Positions 45,611 to 54,913 of a stretch of DNA of 64,000 nucleotides are shown piece after piece. Source of the stretch: an uncultured Bacteroidales bacterium (GTDB lineage: Bacteria > Bacteroidota > Bacteroidia > Bacteroidales > Paludibacteraceae); contig CACXCA010000010.1 of the NCBI GenBank assembly GCA_902766045.1, positions 62,001-126,000 of the forward strand, given 5' to 3'. Position numbers and translations under genes: made by a program. The first letter of the stretch is position 1; each line of letters opens with the position of its first letter. The notes under the pieces are model-generated. The model worked only from the letters and a program-made list of their open reading frames with translations, ran no database searches and was not told the DNA's origin.

Positions 45611-47164
45611 TTATTCAAATGCTCCCATACGAAGCATAGACACTTCTTTCTCTGTCAAGAATCTCCATTGACCTCTCTTCAGATTTTTCTTTGTTAGTCC
45701 GGCGAAATAAACACGGTCCAAACGAACTACACGATAACCGAAATGCTCGAATATACGACGTACAATACGGTTTCTTCCTGAATGGATTTCTATACCCACC
45801 ATACGTCCTTCGCCTTCTTCCAATATATGTAACTCATCAGCCTTGATTTCACCATCTTCCAATTCAATACCAGCTAATATCTGATTGTAATGTTCCTCTT
45901 CCAATGGTTTATCAAGCATTATCTGATAAATCTTCTTCTTATTATACTTTGGATGAGTTAACTTAGCCGACAAATCTCCATCATTGGTCAACAGCAACAC
46001 ACCTGTTGTGTTTCTGTCTAATCTGCCCACTGGATAGATTCTTTCACGGCAAGCATTTTTCACCAAATCCATAACAGTTGTCTTTGCATATGGATCATCA
46101 CTTGTGGTAACACAATCTTTTGGTTTGTTCAACAAAAGATATATTCTCTTGTCTGGTGAAACCAACTGATCATTAATCTTCACCTCATCCTTACGTAAGA
46201 TCTTAGCACCCAACTCAGAAATCACCGTTCCATTAACAGTCACCACACCTGCTTGAATCAATTCATCAGCCTCTCTACGAGAACAGATTCCTGCGTTAGC
46301 CAAGAATTTATTCAAACGAATTTCTTCATTTGGATCTTCTACGATTGACTTATACTCAATCGGACGAGTCAAATTTTGTTTTTGGAAGTTTCCTTTTCCT
46401 CCCTGACGGTTTTGTTTGCCACCGAAATTAGAGCGACGGTCACCTCCTTGGTTATTGTAACCACCACCCATGTTGTTATAGCCACCGCCACGATTGTTGT
46501 TATAGCCACCGCCACGATTGTTGTTGTAACCACCGCCACGATTGTTGTTGTAACCACCGCCACGATTGTTGTTGTAACCACCGCCACGATTCATGCCATT
46601 ACCATAACCCCTCCGGTTGTTATTGTTTCCATATCCACGATTATCATTATAACCATCAAACTGACGATTATCTTGACGATAATTCATTTCTCTATCGTAT
46701 GATTGTTGTGGCATTCCGTTTCCTTCTCCAACTGGTTTTCCATTGTTTTCATCTAAATCGAAATTGACTTCAAATTTAGATGCATTATTGAAGTTAGGAT
46801 CGAAATTTCTCTCATAACCACCATTATTATAACCACCATTGTATGAACGATTATTATTGTAACCGCCACGATTGTTGTTATAACCGCGATTGTTGTATCC
46901 CCCACGTCCATATCCGCCATCCTGATTATAATCATTTCTAGGACGGTAAGGACGATTGTTCGAATAATCCGTTCCTTGAGAAAATCTCGTTGTTTCTCCA
47001 ACTCGCTTACGAGGTCTACGCTGTCCATCAGCAGGATGAGACAACTTATTGTCCTCTGTGAAATTAGGGTTAAAACTTTTTCTTACGGGTTGAGCATTTT
47101 CGCTCCCCTCTGCATTGTAGTTCCTCACGGAATCCTCTTGCAAATCTTCATCAAAAGGTTTCAT
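45611..47164 (-). CDS. Pseudouridine synthase (RluB/RsuA family) with Asn/Gly/Arg-rich repeat N-terminus
   Basis: The C-terminal half (about residues 275-517) is a standard RsuA/RluB-type enzyme that isomerises a uridine in rRNA. It has an S4 RNA-binding domain (IRLNKFLANAGICSRREADELI), the catalytic motif GRLDRNTTGVLLLTNDGDL with its Asp, and the IEIHSGRNRIVRRIFEHFG motif. The first 270 residues are low-complexity: charged and Asn-rich, with many RGGYNNNR-type units, including four identical 8-residue GGYNNNRG units encoded by 24-base repeats. RGG-like tails bind RNA in other proteins, so this may raise affinity for ribosomal precursors or act as a condensate-forming region. Similar tails occur on some Bacteroidetes RluB proteins. 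Confidence 0.93.
   Translation of the reverse strand: MKPFDEDLQEDSVRNYNAEGSENAQPVRKSFNPNFTEDNKLSHPADGQRRPRKRVGETTRFSQGTDYSNNRPYRPRNDYNQDGGYGRGGYNNRGYNNNRGGYNNNRSYNGGYNNGGYERNFDPNFNNASKFEVNFDLDENNGKPVGEGNGMPQQSYDREMNYRQDNRQFDGYNDNRGYGNNNNRRGYGNGMNRGGGYNNNRGGGYNNNRGGGYNNNRGGGYNNNRGGGYNNMGGGYNNQGGDRRSNFGGKQNRQGGKGNFQKQNLTRPIEYKSIVEDPNEEIRLNKFLANAGICSRREADELIQAGVVTVNGTVISELGAKILRKDEVKINDQLVSPDKRIYLLLNKPKDCVTTSDDPYAKTTVMDLVKNACRERIYPVGRLDRNTTGVLLLTNDGDLSAKLTHPKYNKKKIYQIMLDKPLEEEHYNQILAGIELEDGEIKADELHILEEGEGRMVGIEIHSGRNRIVRRIFEHFGYRVVRLDRVYFAGLTKKNLKRGQWRFLTEKEVSMLRMGAFE
46481..46590 (-). repeat. 24-base tandem repeat coding GGYNNNRG
   Basis: Four full units (46481-46504, 46505-46528, 46529-46552, 46553-46576) and a partial fifth are nearly identical, differing at one or two bases. 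Each unit is in frame and codes eight residues, so copy-number change would alter tail length without a frameshift. Confidence 0.9.
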
Positions 47165-47242
47165 ACTTTCTACAAAAAAAATTAAAAACTAAATTATATA
47201 TATAACTTTAAAAAAAATAATAATCAGACTATGCTTTGCATA

Positions 47243-49120
47243 TTATTCTGCCGACTTCTCCATCAGTTTAATCTGATCCATCAAAAGTTGGCGTTCTTTC
47301 TTCATCTTATTAATCTTCAACTCCAACTCTTTAACCATTCCCGACACACCTTTAGATGATGATGAGAAAAAGGCTATATTATTCTCATATGTTGAAATCT
47401 CATGATTTAACGTTTCATACTGACGAAGCAACTTTCTGTGTTCTGCATAGAATGCTTTCTCTTGTCCTTTTCCTTTCAACTCTTGTAGATTAGACATAAA
47501 CACATTCATTCTACGAGAAGCCTGATCTAAATTCAATTTATCAAACTGAGCGTCAATTGCAGTCTTATATGCTTTATACAGTTTGTCTTTATCCTTGTAT
47601 GGCACATGACCTACCTCATTCCACTCAGCAATCAATGCCTTTAAATCTGCATATGATTTATTTGTATCTTCACCAATCTCCAACGAATTTATCTTTTCAA
47701 TAAGCTCCTTCTTCTTCTTCAGATTCTCTTCTTGCTCATCTTTTAATGATTTAGTTTGAAGATTTTTCTGCTCAAAGAAATAATCACAAGCTGAAACGAA
47801 ACGATTCCATACCACATCCGATTGTTTCTTAGGAACAGCTCCGATTGTCTTCCACTCTTTCTGTAATTGTACAAGAATATCTGTCGTTTGCTTCCAATCA
47901 GTACTATCCTTCAATGATTCAGCTTTTTCACACAAAGCAATCTTCTTATTCAAATTAACAACCGCTTGCTCCTTAGCATTCTTATAGTATGAATTTTTCG
48001 CTTTAAAGAAATTGTCACAAGCCGTTCTGAATCGCTCGTATATGGTTACATTATCTTTCTTAGGAGCAAAGCCTATGCTTTTCCACTCCTCCTGAATAGC
48101 CATTATCTCCTCCGCCTTGGACTGCCACTCTTTATACGTATTAAAAGAGGTCAAGTCGATGGATTCCAACTTTTCACACAACGCCTTTTTCTTCTCTAAG
48201 TTTTCCAATTCTGAGTTTCTCAATTGGTCAAAATAGTCATGATGACGTTTGTTGATAACGGTTGAAGCATTTTTGAAACGAGTCCATATACTCTCTCTGT
48301 TCTCTCGAGAAACAGGGCCAATCTCTCTCCACTCTTCATGCAATGCTTGCAACTTACGGAATGCTGTAAGAATCTCCTTTTCTTCCTGCAACTTCTCTGC
48401 TTGTTCACAAAGAGCCACTTTAGCTTCGAGATTTTTACGAAAATCATAATCTCTTAGTTCATTGTTAATCTTTAGATTATCGTAAAAATTCTCTATATAT
48501 AACTGATAATTCTTCCACAATGAATTCACCTCACTGGCAGGTACAACACCTACTTCTTTCCAATCCTGCTGAAGTTTCTTCAACTGAGGCAATTTAACCG
48601 AGAAGTCCTCTTCAGAATCCAACAATGCTTTGATGTCATCCAAGATTTTCTTCTTCTTATTTAAGTTTTCGTTTTTCTCCTCCTCAGCACGTGCAATCTC
48701 AAATCTTCTTTTCTCTTTGAATTTGTTTAAAATCTCACGCAACTCTTCTTCCAACGGATTAATCACAGGAGAAAAATCTTCTTTCTTTCCTCCGTCTTCG
48801 ATAAACTTATGAAGTAATTCTTCATTTTTATTTTTTAGCCTACGATAGAATGCATGCTTAATTGCTTCCATATTCCCCTTTATAGAAGAATAGGTTTCAG
48901 GGTTACTTTTCATTAACTCTTTAGCGGCTTCCACCAGTTGGCCTTCGGTATAATCATTATAGTCTTCAAGTACCTCCTCAGACGCTTCCGTCTCTAATGA
49001 AACATCTTCACTAACTTTTTCATTCTTTTGAGATTCTGAACTTTCAAAAGCAGGAGATTGAATCACATTGTTTTCCTCATTTACCTCATTTACGTCTTGA
49101 GAATTCATCTGTTCTTGCAT
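47243..49120 (-). CDS. DUF349 domain protein with five repeats
   Basis: The 625-residue, highly charged, mostly helical protein has no signal peptide. Five copies of the DUF349 pattern are visible, each a W(K/R)xxG.VP-like start followed by a helix: LQQDWKEVGVVPASEVN, LHEEWREIGPVSREN, IQEEWKSIGFAPKKDN, LQKEWKTIGAVPKKQSD and LIAEWNEVGHVPYKDKD, spaced about 70-75 residues. An acidic N-terminus (about 1-60) and a C-terminal coiled coil (about 575-625) flank them. Its biochemical role is unknown to me. It lies upstream of the rluB-like gene on the same strand, 78 bases apart, so both may share a transcript and a link to ribosome or RNA biology. Confidence 0.9.
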   Translation of the reverse strand: MQEQMNSQDVNEVNEENNVIQSPAFESSESQKNEKVSEDVSLETEASEEVLEDYNDYTEGQLVEAAKELMKSNPETYSSIKGNMEAIKHAFYRRLKNKNEELLHKFIEDGGKKEDFSPVINPLEEELREILNKFKEKRRFEIARAEEEKNENLNKKKKILDDIKALLDSEEDFSVKLPQLKKLQQDWKEVGVVPASEVNSLWKNYQLYIENFYDNLKINNELRDYDFRKNLEAKVALCEQAEKLQEEKEILTAFRKLQALHEEWREIGPVSRENRESIWTRFKNASTVINKRHHDYFDQLRNSELENLEKKKALCEKLESIDLTSFNTYKEWQSKAEEIMAIQEEWKSIGFAPKKDNVTIYERFRTACDNFFKAKNSYYKNAKEQAVVNLNKKIALCEKAESLKDSTDWKQTTDILVQLQKEWKTIGAVPKKQSDVVWNRFVSACDYFFEQKNLQTKSLKDEQEENLKKKKELIEKINSLEIGEDTNKSYADLKALIAEWNEVGHVPYKDKDKLYKAYKTAIDAQFDKLNLDQASRRMNVFMSNLQELKGKGQEKAFYAEHRKLLRQYETLNHEISTYENNIAFFSSSSKGVSGMVKELELKINKMKKERQLLMDQIKLMEKSAE

Positions 49121-49174
49121 ATTCTAATCTACTAAGCGTTAATACTCTAAATTGTCTTCATCCGACAACGTTCG

Positions 49175-49182
49175 CAAATTTA
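49175..49182 (-). promoter_or_regulatory. Predicted -7 element of the DUF349 gene
   Basis: TAAATTTG on the minus strand, 54 bases upstream of the ATG at 49120. The -33 position has no clear TTTG. Confidence 0.45.
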
Positions 49183-49265
49183 ACGAAAAACATTTTAAAT
49201 TGAATGATTCTTATGCAAAAAAAAGTTTTTTTTATCGAATTTATCCTTCCAAATTTTAAAATATA

Positions 49266-49273
49266 TAATTTTG
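49266..49273 (+). promoter_or_regulatory. Predicted -7 element of the DUF456 gene
   Basis: TAATTTTG on the plus strand, 19 bases upstream of the ATG at 49293. The -33 position is not a clear match. Confidence 0.45.
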
Positions 49274-49292
49274 TTTCATAAATATTGAATCA

Positions 49293-49769
49293 ATGGACAT
49301 AGCTCTTTTTATCATCAGTGGCATTCTTGTCATCCTCGGGTTTATTGGATGCATCGTCCCCATCATTCCTGGGGTTCCTCTATCGCTTGTCGGACTTCTC
49401 CTCCTTCATTTTACCGATGCAGTCGAATTCACATCAACCAATTTCATCCTTTTCATTGTGCTCACCATCATAGCACAAGCGTCTGACTATATGATGCCCA
49501 TCTGGTTCACAAAAAAATTCGGTGGCAGCAAATGGGGTGTTTGGGGAAGTACAATAGGTCTTTTAGCAGGATTTTTTTTCGGCATCTTCGGTATCATTTT
49601 AGGTCCAATAATTGGCGCCATCACAGGTGAACTTCTTTCTGGCAAAAGAGCACAGGATGCTTTAAAAGCGGGATTCGGATCTTTTGTCGGATTCCTATTC
49701 AACACAGGTTTCAAGATGATGGTCTGCGGCTATTTCATCTGGATCTTTTTCAAAAACATTTGGAATTAA
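49293..49769 (+). CDS. DUF456 family membrane protein
   Basis: The 158-residue protein is almost all hydrophobic with four or five transmembrane helices. It opens MDIALFIISGILVILGFIGCIVPIIPGVPLSL and has the Gly-rich GLLAGFFFGIFGIILGPIIGAITGELLSG stretch, both typical of DUF456. The family has no established function. It is transcribed divergently from the DUF349 gene and convergently with the secreted cyclophilin. Confidence 0.9.
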   Translation: MDIALFIISGILVILGFIGCIVPIIPGVPLSLVGLLLLHFTDAVEFTSTNFILFIVLTIIAQASDYMMPIWFTKKFGGSKWGVWGSTIGLLAGFFFGIFGIILGPIIGAITGELLSGKRAQDALKAGFGSFVGFLFNTGFKMMVCGYFIWIFFKNIWN

Positions 49770-49771
49770 AC

Positions 49772-49801
49772 AAAAAGGGTGTATCAATTCTGACACACCC
49801 T
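49772..49801 (-). terminator. Hairpin between convergent DUF456 and cyclophilin genes
   Basis: AGGGTGTATCA / TGACACACCCT (49776-49786 with 49791-49801) pairs with one mismatch around a 4-base loop. On the minus strand it is followed by TTTTTG, so it mainly serves the cyclophilin gene, whose stop is at 49821; on the plus strand the T-tract is weak. Confidence 0.7.
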
Positions 49802-49820
49802 CATCGTTGTTTCTTAATAA

Positions 49821-50651
49821 TCACTTAACTATCTTGATTGTCATTTTTATATCTTGTTTTGGTCTATCCCCTGGATTGGTCTCCACAGCTGCAATCTTAT
49901 CAATCACATCCAAACCTTCAATCACCTCACCAAAAACAGTGTATTCATTATCCAAGAACGGTGTTCCGCCTATTGTTTTATACACCTCTTTCATCTCTGC
50001 AGGCATCTGATAGTCTGAAGCCTTTGATTCAAATTCTTTTTCCATCTGTGCGACAATCTCACTTTGAAGCTTCATCAAAGCATTCTGATCATTCGCAGCT
50101 CTTGCTTTCTGAACTTCTGCACTTCGTTCTCTGACGATTTCATAGAATCTTTTCTCTTTGGCTTTACCCAACATACCCATCTCCATCTGTTTTATTTCCG
50201 CATCACTCATTTTCTTTCCCTGAACAATGTAGAACTGACAACCTGAAGAGCGTTTCTCTGGATTCACCTGATCTCCCTGACGTGCAGCAGCCAAACTACC
50301 TTTCTTATGATAATACTTCGGATAAACGAACTCTGCCGGAATTGTGTATCCCACATCACCCGCACCCAATTGTTTTGATGCTGGAGCATTCTTCGAATCT
50401 GGATCTCCACCTTGAATCATAAAATCTTTGATGACACGATGGAACAAAAGGCCATCATAAAATCCTTCTTTCACCAATTTAATGAAATTATCACGATGTT
50501 GAGGTGTCTCTCCATACAACAATATTTTCATGGTTCCAAACTCCGTCTTCAATTCAACCACAACATCTTTTTGCTGTGTACTCTTATCTGCTGCATTTGC
50601 TGCCATAAATGATAACATTAAAAAAATTGTAACTATAATTTTTTTTCTCAT
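49821..50651 (-). CDS. Secreted cyclophilin-type peptidyl-prolyl cis-trans isomerase
   Basis: The 276-residue protein has a signal peptide (IIVTIFLMLSFMAANA) and a cyclophilin domain with ELKTEFGTMKILLYGETPQHRDNF, FHRVIKDFMIQGGDP and SGCQFYIVQG, which carry the catalytic Arg, Phe and Gln positions. An insert of about 70 helical residues (about 155-225, rich in Lys, Glu and Ala) splits the domain before the final VFGEVIEGLDVIDKIA strand. Such long-insert cyclophilins are common in Bacteroidetes. It would help fold exported proteins in the periplasm. An AAGGAG motif precedes the ATG. Confidence 0.94.
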   Translation of the reverse strand: MRKKIIVTIFLMLSFMAANAADKSTQQKDVVVELKTEFGTMKILLYGETPQHRDNFIKLVKEGFYDGLLFHRVIKDFMIQGGDPDSKNAPASKQLGAGDVGYTIPAEFVYPKYYHKKGSLAAARQGDQVNPEKRSSGCQFYIVQGKKMSDAEIKQMEMGMLGKAKEKRFYEIVRERSAEVQKARAANDQNALMKLQSEIVAQMEKEFESKASDYQMPAEMKEVYKTIGGTPFLDNEYTVFGEVIEGLDVIDKIAAVETNPGDRPKQDIKMTIKIVK

Positions 50652-50698
50652 ACTTTACTCCTTTTGATTTAAAATAGTAAATACTCTCATGACCAGCA

Positions 50699-50706
50699 CA
50701 AAATTA
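50699..50706 (-). promoter_or_regulatory. Predicted -7 element of the cyclophilin gene
   Basis: TAATTTTG on the minus strand, 47 bases upstream of the ATG at 50651. No clear -33 TTTG. Confidence 0.45.
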
Positions 50707-50786
50707 CAATTTTTTCAAACATATATCTATATTGTTCTGTGTTTCTTCGCAAATTTTCACATGCCACACAAGGATTGCTCTTCGTG

Positions 50787-52841
50787 TTATCTACACAGCA
50801 CCAGTTTTCGGAAAGTCCCTGACGAAGCTAAATACACTCCAGACGAGTAGCCTTTGTCTTTTAAAACCTTGACAAGATCTTTTATCTGATCATCAGAGTA
50901 TAAGGTCAACGTCTCCAATTGTTTGCCAAATAAATCACACACCCTCACCTCCATCGGTAAGTCATAAGTGACATCAGACCACTCATCTCGATATTCTGTA
51001 TCATCACCGTTTTCTCCGATGAAACGAATCCAGTCCAAATTAGCATACGCACCCGTCAACATCACCTTCAGAATATGCTCACCCTCTTCTATCTCCGACG
51101 TCTCACCTTTGACAACTGCATAAACATCCCACACCTCTGTATTAGGGACCTCTATCTCATCAGTGATGGCTTTATCATCTATATATAACTGGAATCCAGA
51201 AGTGTTCAATCCACAAGATACCCGTGCTTCATACTCATAAGTCTGTGTTTTCTTCACATCAACCGTATATTCCAACCACTCGCCTACATTTGTATAACCA
51301 ACTGCATACCCTTCTTCATTCGTCACAACATCCACACGATCTTCACGATATTCACCTCCCTGATTTTCCATGTCTGCATCATAATAAGCTCTGTTTTGAC
51401 CGCCTTCATCATAATCCTCGAACTCGATTTTACCAGGAATAGAATGGGTTATACCATTATAAGGTGTTTGTGGAACAATCACTGAATTGCTGGTAAAATA
51501 CCAATAATCGAAATCAAACAGTTCAACATTGGATGCTCCTTTGAAAACAAAGAAGATGTCATGTTTTCCAATCGTATTTGCCACCTCGCACTCTATTTCG
51601 CGCCATGCACCATTCGTATTCTCTACCTGTAACGTACCTATCAGCTCTCCATCCTGCTTATCCAAGTGGATTTCGATGCTCGCATTATTTCTGCTTGAAA
51701 CGGAAGCGGTGAAGAAATCTGCACCCATTTCTCCGAAGTCAAGGCAACGGACCTTAATGTAGTCGTTGTTGTGTATTTTATTGATATAGACTCCATTGCT
51801 GTTCTTATCAGCCCCCACACCATAACTGAAGGCCTTTGTTTCAGCCTCAACTCGTTTGAATGGATCCACATAATGGATAGGGGTCTTCACACCCTCGTCG
51901 GTCATGTGCAGTTCAGGGATAGTACCGTCTGCGTTCCATGTAAACTCCTCCACGGCAGACGTTCGATTATAACCTCCAGCACCAGGCACACGTCGTTGGT
52001 TGTGATAAAAGAAGAAACTACGTCCTTTGAATTCTATCAAACCTGAATGGTTGGTGAAGGCTGCACCCTGCTCATTCTTCGGCATAATGATACCCTTATA
52101 TTCCCAAGGACCCGTAGGTGAGTCGCTCCACGAATAAGAGATAGACTCTGGTATGCCTTGCGCTGCATAAATCATATAGTACTTGCCATTATGTTTATGA
52201 ATCCAAGGTCCCTCCGTGTAGGTGGAACTTTGTCCCGAAGGAGCAAAGCCACGGCTCATATCTGTCTCATGAATTCCACCATTGAAGGAGATCATATCCT
52301 CGTTGAGTTTTGCCCAAAACAACTTTGGATTTCCCCAATAGAGATACGCTTGACCATCATCATCAATCCATACTGTAGGGTCGATATACTCCCAGCTCGG
52401 TCCTGCCAGATGTTGATTTCCACTCAAAGCATTCTTAAAAGGTCCCTCCGGTCTATCAGCCACAGCTACATTGATAGCACGGCCTCCCCCTATTGAAGAT
52501 TCCACTGTCACATAGTAGTAATACTTGCCATTACGACGAATGACTTGAGCTGCCCAGTCGCCATTGGCCTTAGCATTTGGGAAATCTCTGGAACTCAATA
52601 TGAGTGTACCTCGGTCGGTCCAGTTCACCATATCGGTAGATGAGGAAACTCGCCAACCATTCATCGTAAAGAAAGAACCACCTTCGTCATTACCCGTATA
52701 GACAAAAACCGTATCATCTATAACAACTGGTGCTGGGTCGGGTGAATAATAGGTCTGAATAATAGGGTTATCCGCCAAAACAACATTGAAAGAGAGTACT
52801 AAGACTCCACTAATCAACCATTTTTTTAATGTATTTTTCAC
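50787..52841 (-). CDS. Glycoside hydrolase family 43 enzyme with two CBM6-like modules and a T9SS-like tail
   Basis: The 684-residue product has a signal peptide (LISGVLVLSFNVVLA) and a five-bladed GH43 domain (about 24-330). Visible active-site segments are YYSPDPAPVVIDD (base Asp), WEYIDPTVWIDDDGQAYLYWG (pKa-modulating Asp) and YTEGPWIHKHNGKYYMIYA (acid Glu). GH43 enzymes remove arabinose or xylose from plant polysaccharides. Two CBM6/35-like beta-sandwiches follow (about 345-470 and 485-620), the second starting PGKIEFEDYDEGG. The C-terminus has VRVCDLFGKQLETL and ends GVYLASSGTFRKLVLCR, like a shortened type A T9SS tail. The only plausible start is GTG at 52841, because an in-frame stop lies just upstream. 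It stands alone, without SusC/SusD neighbours. Confidence 0.88.
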   Translation of the reverse strand: MKNTLKKWLISGVLVLSFNVVLADNPIIQTYYSPDPAPVVIDDTVFVYTGNDEGGSFFTMNGWRVSSSTDMVNWTDRGTLILSSRDFPNAKANGDWAAQVIRRNGKYYYYVTVESSIGGGRAINVAVADRPEGPFKNALSGNQHLAGPSWEYIDPTVWIDDDGQAYLYWGNPKLFWAKLNEDMISFNGGIHETDMSRGFAPSGQSSTYTEGPWIHKHNGKYYMIYAAQGIPESISYSWSDSPTGPWEYKGIIMPKNEQGAAFTNHSGLIEFKGRSFFFYHNQRRVPGAGGYNRTSAVEEFTWNADGTIPELHMTDEGVKTPIHYVDPFKRVEAETKAFSYGVGADKNSNGVYINKIHNNDYIKVRCLDFGEMGADFFTASVSSRNNASIEIHLDKQDGELIGTLQVENTNGAWREIECEVANTIGKHDIFFVFKGASNVELFDFDYWYFTSNSVIVPQTPYNGITHSIPGKIEFEDYDEGGQNRAYYDADMENQGGEYREDRVDVVTNEEGYAVGYTNVGEWLEYTVDVKKTQTYEYEARVSCGLNTSGFQLYIDDKAITDEIEVPNTEVWDVYAVVKGETSEIEEGEHILKVMLTGAYANLDWIRFIGENGDDTEYRDEWSDVTYDLPMEVRVCDLFGKQLETLTLYSDDQIKDLVKVLKDKGYSSGVYLASSGTFRKLVLCR

Positions 52842-52887
52842 TTCTTACAATATTTAGATTCATACAATAATTTTCTTAACAACATAG

Positions 52888-52895
52888 CAAAATTA
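52888..52895 (-). promoter_or_regulatory. Predicted -7 element of the GH43 gene
   Basis: TAATTTTG on the minus strand, 46 bases upstream of the GTG start. A TTG lies 15 bases further upstream, closer than usual. Confidence 0.45.
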
Positions 52896-53051
52896 GAGCT
52901 ATCTCCCCCTCAACACTATAAGAAACCGTTCATCTACATGTACTATTGTTTCATTTTTACTATAAATACCCTTCCTGTCATAATTAATACATTAATAGTA
53001 TGGTGTACATTTTATATCACGCCCACATATGAAAAAAAATCCGTCAGACAT

Positions 53052-53083
53052 TTTGTCTTTTCCATAAAAAAGAGCTAAATTTG
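53052..53083 (+). promoter_or_regulatory. Bacteroidetes-type promoter of the SulP gene
   Basis: TTTG (53052-53055), a 20-base spacer and TAAATTTG (53076-53083) match the full consensus. Transcription would start near 53090, giving a leader of nearly 100 bases. Confidence 0.7.
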
Positions 53084-53187
53084 CACTTCTTTTTTAATTA
53101 CTGCTTTATGTCTGAATATTAAATAGTTATAATATAAATTTCGATTAAAGACGAATTAATAACATAAAACAATTATCATTTTGTAGT

Positions 53188-54891
53188 ATGAAAGCATCAT
53201 TCAAAGATGTATTTAGTCCTAAATTATTTTCGTGTATCAAGAGATACGACAAAGGACAATTTATCACCGACTTCATGGCAGGTATCATTGTCGGAATCGT
53301 TGCCATTCCATTGGCTATTGCATTTGGTATTGCATCTGGTGTTGGACCGACAGAGGGTTTAGTTACCGCAATCATTGCAGGTTTACTCATCTCTTTATTT
53401 GGTGGTTCAAAAGTTCAGATTGGAGGTCCGACAGGTGCATTCATCGTCATCATATATGGCATCATACAAGATTTCGGCTTATCCGGCTTAATGATTGCCA
53501 CCATCATGGCAGGTGTTTTACTCATCTTGATGGGATTCATGCAATTGGGTAGCATCATCAAATTCGTTCCTTATCCAGTGATCGTTGGATTCACAGGTGG
53601 TATCGCCTTGACTATCTTCTCCACCCAAATGAATGATCTTTTTGGGCTAGGCTTAGAAAAAGTTCCTGCTGATTTTATCCACAAATGGATCTGCTACTTC
53701 CAGAACATCAACAAAATCAATTGGTGGTCATTTGGCACAGGAATCGTCAGTTTGTTAATCATTATATTCACGCCAAAAATTTCAAAGAAGATTCCAGGCT
53801 CTTTAATCGCTATCATCATTGCAACTGTTGCCGTATTTATTCTCAAGAACTATTTCGGAGTTAACAGCATCCAAACAATCGGTGATTTGTACGAACTTCC
53901 TACAGGAATACCGACACCACAAATACCCGACATGAACTTAGGTGAGAGTCAGAACCTCATCGGTGTCATCCGTAAACTATTTCCTGCAGCCTTTACAATC
54001 GCCATGTTAGGCGCCATTGAATCTCTACTATCTGCCATGGTTGCGGATGGTGTTATAGGCGACAAGCACAATTCCAACACCGAATTGATTGGTCAAGGAA
54101 TCGCCAATGTCATTGTACCTTTCTTCGGTGGAATACCAGCCACTGGTGCAATTGCCCGTACGATGACAAACATTAACAACGGAGGACGAACACCTGTTGC
54201 CGGAATTATTCACGCTTTCGTCTTACTGCTTGTTCTTTTATTCTTAGGAAAATTTGTCGGTTATATCCCTATGCCATGCTTAGCAGGTGTTTTGATATTC
54301 GTTGCCTACAACATGAGCGGATGGAAAACATTCGTCTCTTTATGGAAAAGTCCGAAGTCCGATTTCTCCGTCTTAATGGTTACGTTCATCCTAACTGTCA
54401 TCTTCGACTTAACCATTGCCATTGAAATTGGATTGTTACTTGCCGTCGTATTATTCCTACGTCGTACGAGCGAAACATCCGTTATCCGTGTATTCCACGA
54501 TGAAATCGACCCAGGGGAAAATCTCGATGTAGCCGTACACGAAGAAAAACTAATCATTCCTGCAGGCATCGAGGTGTATGAAATTGACGGACCGTACTTC
54601 TTTGGAATTGCAAACAAATTCGACGAGGTAATGCAAAGTGTGGCAGAGACGCCAAAAGTTCGTATCATCCGTATGAGAAAAGTACCATTCATCGATTCAA
54701 CCGGTTTACACAACTTGGAGAATCTTTGTATTCAATCTCAGAAAGCGGGCATCAGAGTCGTTCTATCTGGAGTAAACAAGCATGTAGAAAAAACGCTTAT
54801 CAAAGCCAGAATGGATGTTTTATTAGGAAAAGAAAATATATGTTCAAACATCAATGAAGCGTTGGAAAAAGCTTCCGATTACGTAAAATAA
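53188..54891 (+). CDS. SulP family anion transporter with STAS domain
   Basis: The 567-residue inner-membrane protein belongs to the SulP/SLC26 family, which moves sulfate, bicarbonate or other anions. About 11-14 transmembrane segments fill residues 20-430, starting with DFMAGIIVGIVAIPLAIAFGIASGVGPTEGLVTAIIAG and containing GGSKVQIGGPTGAFIVI, the family's QI.GPTGA signature. The C-terminal STAS domain (about 440-567) has EVYEIDGPYFFGIANKFDEV and RMRKVPFIDSTGLHNLEN. Nothing adjacent reveals the substrate: no carbonic anhydrase or sulfate-assimilation gene is near. It has its own promoter and a strong terminator. Confidence 0.95.
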   Translation: MKASFKDVFSPKLFSCIKRYDKGQFITDFMAGIIVGIVAIPLAIAFGIASGVGPTEGLVTAIIAGLLISLFGGSKVQIGGPTGAFIVIIYGIIQDFGLSGLMIATIMAGVLLILMGFMQLGSIIKFVPYPVIVGFTGGIALTIFSTQMNDLFGLGLEKVPADFIHKWICYFQNINKINWWSFGTGIVSLLIIIFTPKISKKIPGSLIAIIIATVAVFILKNYFGVNSIQTIGDLYELPTGIPTPQIPDMNLGESQNLIGVIRKLFPAAFTIAMLGAIESLLSAMVADGVIGDKHNSNTELIGQGIANVIVPFFGGIPATGAIARTMTNINNGGRTPVAGIIHAFVLLLVLLFLGKFVGYIPMPCLAGVLIFVAYNMSGWKTFVSLWKSPKSDFSVLMVTFILTVIFDLTIAIEIGLLLAVVLFLRRTSETSVIRVFHDEIDPGENLDVAVHEEKLIIPAGIEVYEIDGPYFFGIANKFDEVMQSVAETPKVRIIRMRKVPFIDSTGLHNLENLCIQSQKAGIRVVLSGVNKHVEKTLIKARMDVLLGKENICSNINEALEKASDYVK

Positions 54892-54913
54892 AAGTCGTTG
54901 ATTATATTCTTCA

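Larger units (their letters stand above)
52842..53187. other. Divergent intergenic region between GH43 and SulP genes
   Basis: This 346-base gap has a minus-strand -7 element for the GH43 gene and a full plus-strand promoter for the SulP gene. The stretch 52919-53051 and the SulP leader 53090-53187 show no gene, hairpin or riboswitch that I can support. Confidence 0.6.

Noticed and set aside
46481..46590. Possible CRISPR repeats
   Set aside because: The 24-base units are directly adjacent with no spacers and code in frame for GGYNNNRG.
46376..46702. Opposite-strand 108-codon Ile/Thr-rich frame
   Set aside because: It is the antisense reading of the Asn/Gly repeat of the pseudouridine synthase and has the same period.
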